Shown here: positions 47,701 through 58,262 of the stretch, one piece after another
Numbering within the stretch: the stretch's first letter is position 1
Layout: each line of letters starts with the position of its first letter
Assembly: GCA_029582155.1 (NCBI GenBank)
Contig: CM055897.1
Span: 14,374,482-14,438,481, forward strand
Source: Panopea generosa
Taxonomy: Eukaryota > Mollusca > Bivalvia > Adapedonta > Hiatellidae
Length of the DNA stretch: 64,000 nt
Reading direction: 5' to 3'
The notes under the pieces: generated by a model
Database searches by the model: none
What the model was told of the DNA's origin: nothing
Seen by the model: only the letters and a program-made list of their open reading frames with translations
Made by a program: the position numbers and the translations under genes

Positions 47701-49787
47701 TCTCTTACGTAAATAGGCACTAGTCTAGTTATACGAAACACTGTGTGTAACATCTTTAACGTAGATAGGTACTAGTCTAGTTATACCGAACATTGTGTGA
47801 ACATGTAACATCTCTAACATAGATAGGTACTATTCTAGTTGTTCCAAACACTGTGTATAACATCTTTAACATAGATAAGTACTAGTCTAGTTATACAAAA
47901 CACTGTGTGTAACATCTGTAACATAGATAGGTACTAGTCTAGTTTTATCAAACACTTTCTGTAACATTTGTAACATAGATAGGTTCTAGTCTAGTTTTAC
48001 CAAACACTGTGTGTAACATCTGTAACATAGATAGGTACTAGTCTAGTTTTACCAAACACTGTGTGTAACATCTGTAACATAGATAGGTACTAGTATAGTT
48101 TTACTAAACACTGAGTGTAACATCTGTAACATAGATAGGTACTAGTCTAGTTTTACCAAACACTGTGTGTAACATCTGTAACATAGATAGGTACTAGTAT
48201 AGTTTTACTAAACACTGAGTGTAACATCTGTAACATAGATAGGTACAAGTCTAGTTTTACCAAACAGTGTGTGTAACATCTCTAACATAGATAGCCACTA
48301 ATCTAGTTATACGAAACACTGTGTGTAACATCTCTTACGTAAATAGGCACTAGTCTAGTTATACGAAACACTGTGTGTAACATCTTTAACGTAGATAGGT
48401 ACTAGTCTAGTTATACCGAACATTGTGTGAACATGTAACATCTCTAACATAGATAGGTACTATTCTAGTTGTTCCAAACACTGTGTATAACATCTTTAAC
48501 ATAGATAAGTACTAGTCTAGTTATACAAAACACTGTGTGTAACATCTGTAACATAGATAGGTACTAGTCTAGTTTTATCAAACACTTTGTGTAACATCTG
48601 TAACATAGATAGGTTCTAGTCTAGTTTTACCAAACACTGTGTGTAACATCTGTAACATAGATAGGTACTAGTCTAGTTTTACCAAACACTGTGTGTAACA
48701 TCTGTAACATAGATAGGTACTAGTATAGTTTTACTAAACACTGAGTGTAACATCTGTAACATAGATAGGTACTAGTCTAGTTTTACCAAACACTGTGTGT
48801 AACATCTCTAACATAGATAGCCACTAATCTAGTTATACGAAACACTGTGTGTAACATCTCTAACGTAAATAGGCACTAGTCTAGTTACACCAAACACTGT
48901 GTGTAACATCTCTAACGTAAATAGGCACTAGTCTAGTTATACGAAACACTGTGTGTTACATCTTTAACGTAGATAGGTACTTGTCTAGTTTTATCAAACA
49001 CTGTTTGTAACATCTATAACGTAGATAGGTACTAGTCTAGTTATACGAAACACTGTGTGTAACATCTCTAACATAGATAGATACTAGTCTAGTTATACCA
49101 AACACTGTGTGTAACATCTCTAACATAGATAGGTACTAGTCTAGTTATACCAAACACTGTGTGTAACATCTCTAACATAGATAGGTACAAGTCTAGTTTT
49201 ACCAAACACAGTGTGTAACATCTCTAACATAGATAGGCACTAGTCTAGTTTTACCAAACACCGTGTGTAACATATGTAACATAGATAGGCACTAGTCTAG
49301 TTTTACCAAACACCGTGTGTAACATCTGTAACATAGATAGGCACTAGTCTAGTTTTACCAAACACCGTGTGTAACATCTTTAACATAGATAGGCACTAGT
49401 CTAGTTCTACCAAACACCGTTTGTAACATCTGTAACATAGATAGGTACTAGTCTAGTTTTACCAAACACCGTGTGTAACGTAACATCTGTAACATAGATA
49501 GGTACTAGTCTAATTCTACCAAACACCGTGTGTAACGTCTCTAACATAGATAGGTACTAGTCTTGTTACACCAAACACCGTGTGTAACGTCTCTAACATA
49601 GATAGGTACTAGTTTAGTTACACCAAACACGGTGTGTAACATCTGTTACATAGATAGGTACTAGTTTAGTTACACCAAATACTGTGTGTAACATCTGTAA
49701 CATAGATAGGTACTAGTCTAGTTATACCGAACATTGTGTGTAACATCTGTAACATAAATAGGTACTAGTCTAGTTACACCAAACACT
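41731..49787. repeat. ~52-bp satellite, about 155 copies (8 kb)
   Basis: The unit is ACATCTCTAACATAGATAGG, then TACTAGTCTAGTTACACC, then AAACACTGTGTGTA. ACTAGTCTAGT in each unit is an 11-bp odd palindrome. Zones differ: short units lacking CCAAACAC at 42.9-43.3 kb, a TACGATAGGTCGG type at 43.6-45.0 kb, and GTTTTACCAAACAC types at 47.5-49.5 kb. Higher-order repeats of 294 bp (42.2-42.8 kb) and 630 bp (47.78-48.6 kb) are visible. Minus-strand frames near 42.9-43.35 kb stay open because those units are multiples of 3; not genes. Confidence 0.97.
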
Positions 49788-50939
49788 AAAAATGAGCAGA
49801 TCGCGAGGAAAAATGAAACAGAATGTATAGTTTCTTTGTCTTTACTGCCGCAATGTTTATACTGCATGTTGCATTATTCCCTTGATAATACAAGCAAATC
49901 ATACCACGTTGGCATGATAAGTCACGGCCACGTGATGATGAGTGCAAAACAAGGACATTTAACTCCAACACCGTTTATATGAGATACTCTCCCTGTCGTA
50001 ACTGCATTTAGCAGACTATCATAAACAAAACTAACGTTATTCATGGACAGTGTGTCGCCTGTCGCCCCTATCTACAACAAACTTGTTATGCAACTCCACA
50101 AATAAGTAACGACGGGTATAAATCAAGATCAGATATGGCAGACACAAAGTTAACGGTCCTTTTTAAAATAAGAAACAAAAACTTTTTTAAATATCGATAT
50201 GAAACGTTCGCCATCCATGTATAATTTACTTTTTTTATACATAATAGGGTGTTCTGCATTCTGGCAGATGTTTTAGTTTCCGAGAGCATTCGAATGTTTT
50301 GCTCGGAGAAATAGATTAGAGGTAAGATTAATTTTGGTGCTTCTGGAGGTCAGCTAAATTGGGTGGTCTAAACACCTATACTGTCACCACCTGTAACTGT
50401 TGCTGCTCGATGCTGTAAAATATGACACTGAGTTTATAATTTTGTTTGATGGGCATCTCGTTACCATGAATAAGTAATGTACACCAATTGCTCGTGTAAT
50501 ATTGGTGAGATTGAGTAAAGATCAAATAGTTATGCCTCGAAGTTTTGTTCTTGTAGTTTATTTGGATAATGACACATTTTCAAAAAAAAAATATAAGTAT
50601 TTAAAGTGTACTAAACATATACATTTTAATAAAGTCACTGAAAGAGTCGGAAAAATCAAAAGAACAATTGACAACTTTGAGTATTATATACTTAATAATG
50701 GACTACATGTATATTAAAAAACGAACATTTAAAAACAGATTTGTCTTGATTGCTTACTTCTAAAGGTAAATGTTGCAAACACAGTAAATATGATACATGC
50801 TATATTCCATCCAAGTCGCCGTTTTCACTTGTAGGTGCCGGTGTCTGCACAAGTTCCCGGCGTCTGTACAATTTGTCCGTGTAAATTGGCATTCAGTAAA
50901 ACCTACGTTGCCACATATATGAGTTAGCAGGGACATCAT
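49788..50939. other. AT-rich non-coding stretch
   Basis: Between the satellite and the LINE. No gene is recognised; the short frames have no domain. Confidence 0.45.
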
Positions 50940-52765
50940 TTGAAACAAATGCTCACTAAATTTGCATTCACTACACTATTAATAATGTATCTTAAAATAC
51001 CGATACTAGTCTACGACGAGAACCTTGACTCAAACATAACTAAACAAGAACTAAGAACTGCAATAGTCTTACAAAAAAAAAAAAGTACAGGTAATGATAA
51101 CATAATATCGAAAGTATTTTAATCTACCAAGGACGTATATAGAGAAGGAAAAGCAACTGGGTGAGCTGTTAAATCTAGCGAAATCTTGTTTTCAAATATT
51201 CTAGCTTTTACGATATACTACTGCCGTTTTTATTAAAACTATTTAATAGAAAAAGCAATGTATAATAATGGGGAAAATCCAGTTTCTTGAGAAATGAGAT
51301 TATTGTGCCAACTTACAAAAGTAATGACGCTAATCAAGCTCACAAAGTTATTTCGGTGTCACATTAATAAATATACTTGCCAAAGTTTATTCACAAATCT
51401 CACTAAATCGACTTAATAAATGGACACACACTCAATTTGGCTTTTAAAATAGATTGTATTTTTATATTCCATGCCATTATGATAAAATAGAGCTATAGAT
51501 AGGCACAAACTAAGCTCAAATTCAGTTCAGCCACTCAAATCGATGTATAGTGTTGTTAAAACATATGTTTACTACAAATCTGATGTATTTGATTACATGT
51601 CTCTGACCTCAAATGTTCTTGATGTTCATAAATTTTGGCAATATAGCCAAAACAACAATTAGGATTTTTGAAAGAAGTCGTCATACAAACCATAACGTCA
51701 CTCTTAATAGTATATGTCTATTGAGATGGTAGATTCATTTAAATATATTATATACTGGAAATTCACTTTTTTAAAAAACGGCATTTGGAACAGAACACCA
51801 ACGAGACTGGCGAACCATGCATCGTGTGCATTACATGACCTTTGTTTTCGATATGTAATCAAGTAGAGTTACCAATTTCACAAATAAACTCCCATATCAA
51901 TTTTAAGTTGAAATGCAGATGTTTGTAGGAATACGCGAGGCAAAGACCATTGAACTTTTACATACACAATTTTGTAGAAAAGTCTTAGGGGTGAAAAAAT
52001 CTTCAAATCTCGTAGCTCTATATGGAAAACTTGGGCGACTTCATTAAATCATCTAAAGAAAGCTACGCATGCTTAAATGCATGTATTGTCAAAACATTAA
52101 AAAAAATGTTAACAAAACAGGCATATCCTTTGTTAAAAATGATATTGATAAAAACATGTTTGTATTAAACAGGCAAACTGGGCCAGTCAGATAAAGAAAA
52201 TACTTGATCAGTGAGGGTTTTCTGATATCTGGATATATCAATTTGAAATAGATATGCCGTTCGATTTTATAAATAAAACGTTTGATATATTAATATAAAC
52301 AAGTTGCTACTCAGATATAAATAACTCCGACAAATTACCCGCATATTGTAGATTCAAACATAATTTAAATTTTGAGACATATTTAGATAAAATAACAGAT
52401 ACTAGATTAAGAAGAGAATTAAGTTAATTTAGATTATCTTCACATCAACTATAGTAATCAAGAGACAAAGGTGTAGCTATATAGTAACATACTAAAACAG
52501 TAAAGAACAAATCAAAATGCCAATGAAAACGACTATCATTTCCTTCTAGTATCCAAGCATACAGGCATTTAGGAATAATATATTTTAAACCTTATTTTTG
52601 CAGCTTCCCAACACTAAATAAAAATGACACGCAGTCGCTGATGACAAGTAACTCCACCACAACCTTAACACATATTTCTAAATATTTGTTCTATGCTTCT
52701 AAGCTAAGACAAGATTTATTAATCGGTAATCTTGAATTTTGTATTAGTGAATTGTGTGTATTTAA
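50940..52765 (+). pseudogene. Degraded LINE ORF2 (RT to C-terminus)
   Basis: Conceptual translation in shifting frames gives a LINE-like series. It starts with LDSNITKQELRTAIVLQKKK and STGNDNIISK, the segment before RT block 1. Next come fragments around 51200-51470 with the look of RT blocks 1-2a. MVDSFKYIIYWKFTFLKNGI, then WNRTPTRLANHASCALHD, begins at 51726. Last are NFETYLDKITDTRLRRELS near 52370 and SKYLFYASKLRQDLL near 52675. The order matches the RT and long C-terminal region of bivalve non-LTR ORF2. There are many stops and indels, and no intact YADD is seen. Five 98-bp repeats follow as its likely 3' end. Confidence 0.75.
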
Positions 52766-52840
52766 AGTTTAACATCTCGGCTAATTAATTTTGATATAAT
52801 CATTATTTGATACTTTCATGTTTGTAAGTGACTTTTCATA

Positions 52841-53330
52841 TTGCCATTATGAAGATTGTGTGGACATACATGACCATATTATTCAGTATAGTCGGGCTAT
52901 ACACATTGACATGTGGCGTTAAATCCCGAATTAACATATTGCCATTATGAAGATTGTGTGGACATACACGACCATATTATTCAGTATAGTCGGACTATAC
53001 ACATTTACACGTGGCGTTAAATCCCGAATTAACATGTTGCCATTATGAAGATTGTGTGGACATACATGACCATATTATTCAGTATAGTCGGACTATACAC
53101 ATTTACACGTGGCGTTAAATCCCGAATTAACATGTTGCCATTATGAAGATTGTGTGGACATACACGACCATATTATTCAGTATAGTCGGACTATACACAT
53201 TTACACATGGCGTTAAATCCCGAATTAACATATTGCCATTACGAAGATTGTGTGGACATACATGACCATATTATTCAGTATAGTCGGGCTATACACATTT
53301 ACACGTTGCGTTAAATCCCGAATTAACATA
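52841..53330 (+). repeat. 98-bp tandem repeat, 5 copies, LINE 3' tail
   Basis: Starts at 52841, 52939, 53037, 53135 and 53233, giving a constant 98-bp period with only a few differences between copies. Each unit has a perfect 8-bp hairpin, GTATAGTC-G-GACTATAC (or the GGGCTATAC variant), and ends GGCGTTAAATCCCGAATTAA. Position directly after the LINE frame suggests a 3'-UTR tail that has duplicated. Confidence 0.9.
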
Positions 53331-53529
53331 TTGAATATTGCATTTAATACATTTGTGTATTCCAATGTCTACGACCGTTTAAATAGTTTTTCAATGTAAA
53401 GTGTTAACATCCGAGTAGCCATTGCCATTATGAAAAATTCCTTATTTGGTATAAAATCTTCGAACGTTTTCAGGAACTAGAGAATCTACCGGAATGACAA
53501 ATGTGGCGTATAATTCAAGAGCTCTAGAA

Positions 53530-53533
<4 letters not shown>

Positions 53534-53573
<40 letters not shown>

Positions 53574-53595
53574 GAGAGAGAGAGAGAGAGAGAGA
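53534..53595. repeat. (GA)n microsatellite
   Basis: About 30 dinucleotides with one TG interruption, roughly 0.7 kb upstream of the RyR start codon. Confidence 0.95.
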
Positions 53596-53637
53596 CTTCA
53601 CGAAATACATAGTAGGTCCACTGTATCTTAAATAACG

Positions 53638-53638
53638 A

Positions 53639-53724
<86 letters not shown>
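53638..53724. repeat. (TGTC)n microsatellite
   Basis: About 21 tetranucleotide units, almost perfect. Confidence 0.95.
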
Positions 53725-53725
<1 letters not shown>

Positions 53726-54039
53726 TTCTCTCTCTGTTTTTCTTCAAGGTAAAGAAACTATTAACAAATTTATATATTGACTATATTGAAATGCATAATT
53801 ATATACGCCAGCTGCAGACTTCGTATTGCGACAGCTACTGTTAGATACTGTATTTTTCATAAACCGAAAATAAATCAATTCCAAATCTCACGTCTCATCT
53901 CGGATAACAAAGCATTATTAATTTCTCCAGTGTGCAACACAGATTATCTATTATTAACGCATGTATACACGTGTGAACATACGACATTGATTAACCGTAC
54001 ACGGGCAATCTAATTGTTACTATTAATAGCGCATTTTGG

Positions 54040-54290
54040 ATGCTTCGCGCGCGCGAGTGTCAGTCAGATAAAACTGTTGTGGAATTTCTTAGACAAACCC
54101 GTGTAACAACGCACCTGCGAGCCTTGAAATGTTTCGTGTTTGATTGAATATTTGCATGTATGTAGATATTTAAGCTTGCTTGTTAATGGCGACCGCAGTT
54201 ACTGTTGTGTTTTTATAAAAAATATGGTCTTCAATTAAGGTGTTAATTGGACTAATAAAGGAATACAGGTAACGGTGATCAGAATCCAAG
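54040..54290 (+). promoter_or_regulatory. Putative promoter and 5' UTR of the ryanodine receptor gene
   Basis: A small CpG-rich patch CGCGCGCGCGAG lies at 54047-54056. TATAAAA lies at 54214-54220, 71 bp before the ATG, which would place a start near 54245 and give a ~45-nt leader. The sequence AGAATCCAAG precedes the start codon. A small upstream frame (54186-54218) would not be in that transcript. Confidence 0.4.
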
Positions 54291-54297
54291 ATGGCGG
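54287..54297 (+). promoter_or_regulatory. YY1-like motif over the RyR start codon
   Basis: CCAAGATGGCGGAAA contains AAGATGGCGG, which matches the long YY1 consensus (AANATGGCGGC) except for the last base. In metazoan genes this motif often lies just downstream of the transcription start and overlaps the ATG. Confidence 0.45.
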
Positions 54298-54350
54298 AAA
54301 AAGGCGACGGAGGGGGCTCGGAGCAAGATGATATTTCCTTTCTCAGAACT
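54291..54350 (+). CDS. Ryanodine receptor, coding exon 1
   Basis: Encodes MAEKGDGGGSEQDDISFLRT and then a consensus donor, ACT|GTAAGTGC, in phase 0. Ryanodine receptors begin with a short acidic stretch and (I/V/S)(Q/S)FLRT; the SEQDD-(I/V)-SFLRT form is the one I know from protostomes. In human RYR2 exon 1 likewise ends right after the Thr of FLRT, so the intron position is conserved. The protein would be the tetrameric ER/SR calcium-release channel of about 5000 residues; only its extreme N-terminus, before the first beta-trefoil domain, lies here. Exon 2 (expected to carry a CLAAEGFGNR-type stretch) was not found up to 64000, so intron 1 exceeds 9.6 kb. The exon is too short for ordinary ORF calling. 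Confidence 0.85.
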
Positions 54351-54778
54351 GTAAGTGCACTTCTAATGTGTTTTATTCGTAGGTTGATTCAGTTTGGATC
54401 AATAATTTCTCAATAGCCATAGTTTCGTTGTTTTCTCTGTTGTATGGGAGCTGATGTTACGTTTTGCTTCTATGCTGTAAACATTATAAATGTTGACGTG
54501 ATAACGTGAGTATAGGTACCACAACATTTTTGCGAGTGTGACTGTGTCTCGTTATTATTAATGGCTTCAAATGTTGACTGACAATGTAAAGATTCGCGCA
54601 GTTTGTAAGTCAGGTCCGGATACACCCGTATGTGTGAGGGTGGGGGCAAGTATTGAAGAATAATGGTGCATGGGTAGTGAACTTTGCACACAGGATGAGT
54701 AAGTTGACTATCTGCCAAAGTAGTCTTAGTCAAACAGTCAAGCTGTGAACTATCAAATAAAGCTGTTAGTAACTTACA

Positions 54779-55042
54779 CAGGGGCTAGTGTCAATATACA
54801 TTTTATATCTATATCCCTATATATAGTTTAATAAATTCTATATACAATATATCTATATCCCTATATATAGTATAATAATTTCTATGTACATTTCATATCT
54901 ATATCCCTATATATAGTATAATCAATTCTGTATACATTTTATATCTATATCCCTATATATATATATATATATTATAATAGATACTTTTTTTTACTATAAA
55001 TAGGGATATAGATAACAAAATGTATATTGACACTAGCCCCTG
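54779..55042. mobile_element. hAT-like MITE, 264 bp
   Basis: TIRs of about 50 bp start CAGGGGCTAGTGTCAATATA (left 54779) and end with the complement at 55042. TAACTTACA lies just before the left end (54770-54778) and again at 55046-55054, a likely 8-9 bp duplication with three extra bases at the right. Inside, TATATCTATATCCCTATATA repeats three to four times. Non-coding. Confidence 0.75.
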
Positions 55043-55054
55043 TGATAACTTACA

Positions 55055-55391
55055 TTATATATAATGCCTTATTAGTGCTAAAAGGTCATGAGCATAGAAG
55101 CATTTTAATTATTGTGGGGGCAAACCTGAGGAGAGAGTAAAATATTGGGGGAGAGGGGTGCAAAGTATATGCTGGCCCATCAAACCTGAACATTGAGGTG
55201 GCCCTGCCCCCAATTATTTTAAGACATTTATAGCGTTCTATCTTGATATACTCCCTATTTGAGTTTTAGTAAAATAAATGACTTAACCCAGTTTACTTCA
55301 TATAGTCGCCTTTGGACACCTCTAATATTGACGCCTTTGGACACCTCTAATATCCTTTGGACACCTAATATAGAAGGCTTTTGAATTATTG
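55055..55391. repeat. Short 24-bp tandem repeat at 55306-55372, otherwise nothing
   Basis: CCTTTGGACACCTCTAATAT occurs about three times with indels. The rest has no recognised feature. Confidence 0.6.
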
Positions 55392-56673
55392 GGTAAATTA
55401 TGTTTATATTAGCTGACGGAGTGGAAAACAGTGCCGGAAGTGTAACAAGCAATCTGAACTCTTCCTGCACTGTTTTCAAAGGCCTACCATGATTGGTGCA
55501 GGAAAACGTGTATCTATGGAGTAAAGGGTCAAGCATTTTCGTGAAACCAGGGCATGATAATGGAGTGAAATGTAAGGCCCCTCCACACAGTGTCAGTGGG
55601 ATGATATAATCAATATCAGAAACAAATCCATTAGGGAAAATGTGCCTGCTATTTACCACAAATGTTATTGATCACTCACTGGACAAAACATGAGACAGTG
55701 TTCACCAAGACAAAACACATCCTGCAGGTTCAGTAACGGTAAAATTCACTCGGGGAATCGAAATTCAATGAATAACTTTGAAATATAGCTACTATAATTT
55801 CATTTGTTGATAAATGTGACACTACAAAATGTAACGTTTCCAAGTAAATTACTCACAGTATTTTAATATTACACAGCTGTTATAATAAATTAAAAAAAAA
55901 TAAAAATAAAATCCATTTCCCTTTATATCAGTCTTTTTCTTTCAGTTTATCGAATTTTTAGCAGGATTTTAAAAATGAGTCTAGTCCACTATTTCACTTA
56001 ACTGAAGCTCAGATAGCCTAAAAACAATAATTCAATACATACACTCTGGTCTCGTTATAATGCGGGCCGATATATGCCAGACTCGTTATAACATGCTTCT
56101 TCTATGGATCCCAATTTATATAAAATTTATATTTTCAACTAGATTTATTAAAAACTTTCGGTATAATAATTGATAAAAAATCTCTACTAAATTGCTAAAT
56201 GTTTGCGAGCTTGTTACGTTTTTCCAAACTTTGACCATGTATTTGTGCATCAATTACACTTTGATAGTTCAGAGTGACATAACAACTTCTTATTGTTATC
56301 AACAACATCGCTTTTAATTGATTTACGCTGACAAACAATGGTCTGTCATATTCATCACACATTGAAATGTGTTTGTTTACAGTAGTTTGACTGGATAAAG
56401 TATTGCCAAATAGTGTAGCGCAGTGCATGTTTAGATATTTATAACCGGGTTTCATTTATATTGCAGTTTTATTCCGTAGATCCCAGCAACCGCATTATAA
56501 CGAGCTCCGAGAGTAGTTATAGTGACATTAACACTTTACTCCATAGATTCGCATTTTCCTGCACCAATCATAGAAGGCCTTTGAAAACAGTGTAGGAAGA
56601 GTTCAGATACGAGCAATTAGAACACTTCCTGCACTGTTTTCCACTCTGTCAGTTAATATAAAAATAATTCACC
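55392..56673. mobile_element. 1.28-kb TIR element with 5-bp target duplication
   Basis: TIRs of about 130 bp start GGT(A/G)AATTAT and share TGGAAAACAGTGC, GGAAGTGT, TCTGAACTCTTCCT, TGTTTTCAAAGGCCT and ATGATTGGTGCAGGAAAA: left 55392-55520, right 56545-56673. TATTG flanks both ends exactly (55387-55391 and 56674-56678). No transposase-like frame is present, so it is non-autonomous. Superfamily unknown; 5-bp duplications occur in few known groups. Confidence 0.75.
56044..56515. mobile_element. Nested Tigger/pogo-like element
   Basis: The ends carry CTCGTTATAATGCGG (56049-56065) and CCGCATTATAACGAG (about 56490-56505), in inverted orientation and close to the ACCTCGTTATAACG-type ends of Tigger/pogo MITEs. 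TATGGATCCCA and AGATCCCAGC lie inside near each end. A TA duplication cannot be fixed. It lies inside the 1.28-kb TIR element. Confidence 0.5.
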
Positions 56674-56678
56674 TATTG

Positions 56679-57010
56679 CTGATATGTGGTGAGTTAATGC
56701 TTTCAATTTGGAACAGTCCAAGAAAATGCTTATGGAGCAAAGTGTTAAACAGTGCCAAGACATCATGCTTGTCCCAAGTACCGCAGTTTGCTTTTATTAG
56801 CCGATTGGCCATTTCAAAATCGCCAAAATAATATTAATGTACATGTATGTAAATTGCACAGCATTCATTGAAAACTGCTTCAAATTATTGATTGAAAGAT
56901 CAAACTTCGGTATTCATGATACTTCAACTGATAATTAGTTAATTTTCATTAATTACAACCATTGTTGCCTCTTAAGACAGGGTATTTTTTATAAAGTGGT
57001 TATTGTTTTT
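56679..57010. other. Intronic AT-rich stretch
   Basis: Nothing recognised. Confidence 0.4.
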
Positions 57011-57284
57011 ATGCCCCCTCCATACAATGAATGATGAATGAACATTAAGCCTTACCCATGTCTGTCAGTTCGTTCGTCTGTGCATCCGTCCAAAATTGGT
57101 TTCTGATTGATAACTTCTGAAGTGGTCTTAAATGTACTGCATTTCAGTTAATATTTCATGATTGTGTATGAAATACAGGGCAAGTTCTATATTTATCATT
57201 GTAGGTCAAATATTTACAGGAGTTATGGCCCCTCTTCAACCTAATTTTTGGTATAAAATTGGTTTTTGACCAAAAGTGGGGGCA
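57011..57284. mobile_element. Short interspersed element with ATGCCCCC/GGGGGCAT ends
   Basis: Terminal ATGCCCCC (57011-57018) and GGGGGCAT (57277-57284), with TCGTTCGTCTGTGCATCCGT and CAGGAGTTATGGCCCCT inside. This layout is very common in mollusc genomes as a dispersed repeat. About 274 bp, non-coding. Confidence 0.6.
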
Positions 57285-58262
57285 TTCGTTTCATCTGACA
57301 CATTTCTAGTTTATGTTGAAGTTTAAGGGGTGTGAACTATTAAACAAAATCGTAAAAAATGTTGTTGTTTTTATAACAACAGTTTTATGAAACGTTGCAA
57401 ACCTTGATGTTGTAAGAGGTAGCGCTTCTACATGTTGCTGGGCCAACTAGTCCTATATTTATTTTCAGTCTGTTATGTTTGTGCTGATAATGAAGCCAGT
57501 TATAATGAGCATACATGAGATAATTACAATTATGTTAATTGGAATGTGCACTGAGAACATGTAATTAGTATGTAATTATATTCAACTAATAGGTCCCATA
57601 TTACTATTATTTATCCTTCTAATGGACTCTGAGTGATATGGAATTTCAAATCCACAAAAGGGTCCATAATATTTTATAAGTATTTGGTGTTTAACTGTAT
57701 AATTTTGCAATACAGGTGAAGTTTACTAGTTATGAACGCCATTGATATTTTGGTTATTAGGAGTTGTGGTGCCTTTTTTAACCTATTTTTAGGTAAAATT
57801 TACTAATATCACAATAAAATATTAAACAATACCATCTGAGTCATATGGACACATTTCGTTTCTTCTGTTGTAGTTTTAAATGTTTATTGATATCAACATT
57901 GATTTCGGAACATTTCTGTAAACAAGTAGTTGCCATGCATACATGTAACTCTTGCCTCAGGTGTATAAAGGAGTTTAGAAAGTATCAATCATGCAGAGAG
58001 ACAGTACCAGAGTTTGTTCTCTTAGATTTTACAAATTCTTGAAGCGTCATTTATTTATATGGTTTTGTTTCCATCTAAATATTTTAAAGAATGCATACTT
58101 GTCTGTAGATCTGTTATGTTTAAAGCTGACAAAGGGGTGATATAATTGCTCTGTAATTGTTAGCGTTATTGATTAAAGGATAATTCATGAATTAATGAAC
58201 ATTAAGATACACTTCGCATTGACTTTTTCCCTACTTAGACCCACCCCAGTGGTACCAGGAGC
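57285..58262. other. Intronic stretch
   Basis: No gene, RNA or repeat recognised. The 65-codon frame at 57845-58042 has no domain and is not called. Confidence 0.45.

Larger units (their letters stand above)
53331..54030. other. Upstream region of RyR with two microsatellites
   Basis: A (GA)n tract lies at 53534-53595 and a (TGTC)n tract at 53638-53724. The Cys/Val/Leu-rich frame over the latter is an artefact. Otherwise AT-rich. Confidence 0.6.

Noticed and set aside
53638..53844. 68-codon Cys/Leu/Ser/Val repeat frame
   Set aside because: Translation of the (TGTC)n microsatellite.
54186..54218. Upstream ORF ATGGCGACCGC... before the RyR start
   Set aside because: It overlaps the best TATA box, so it should lie upstream of the transcript start; no support for its inclusion.
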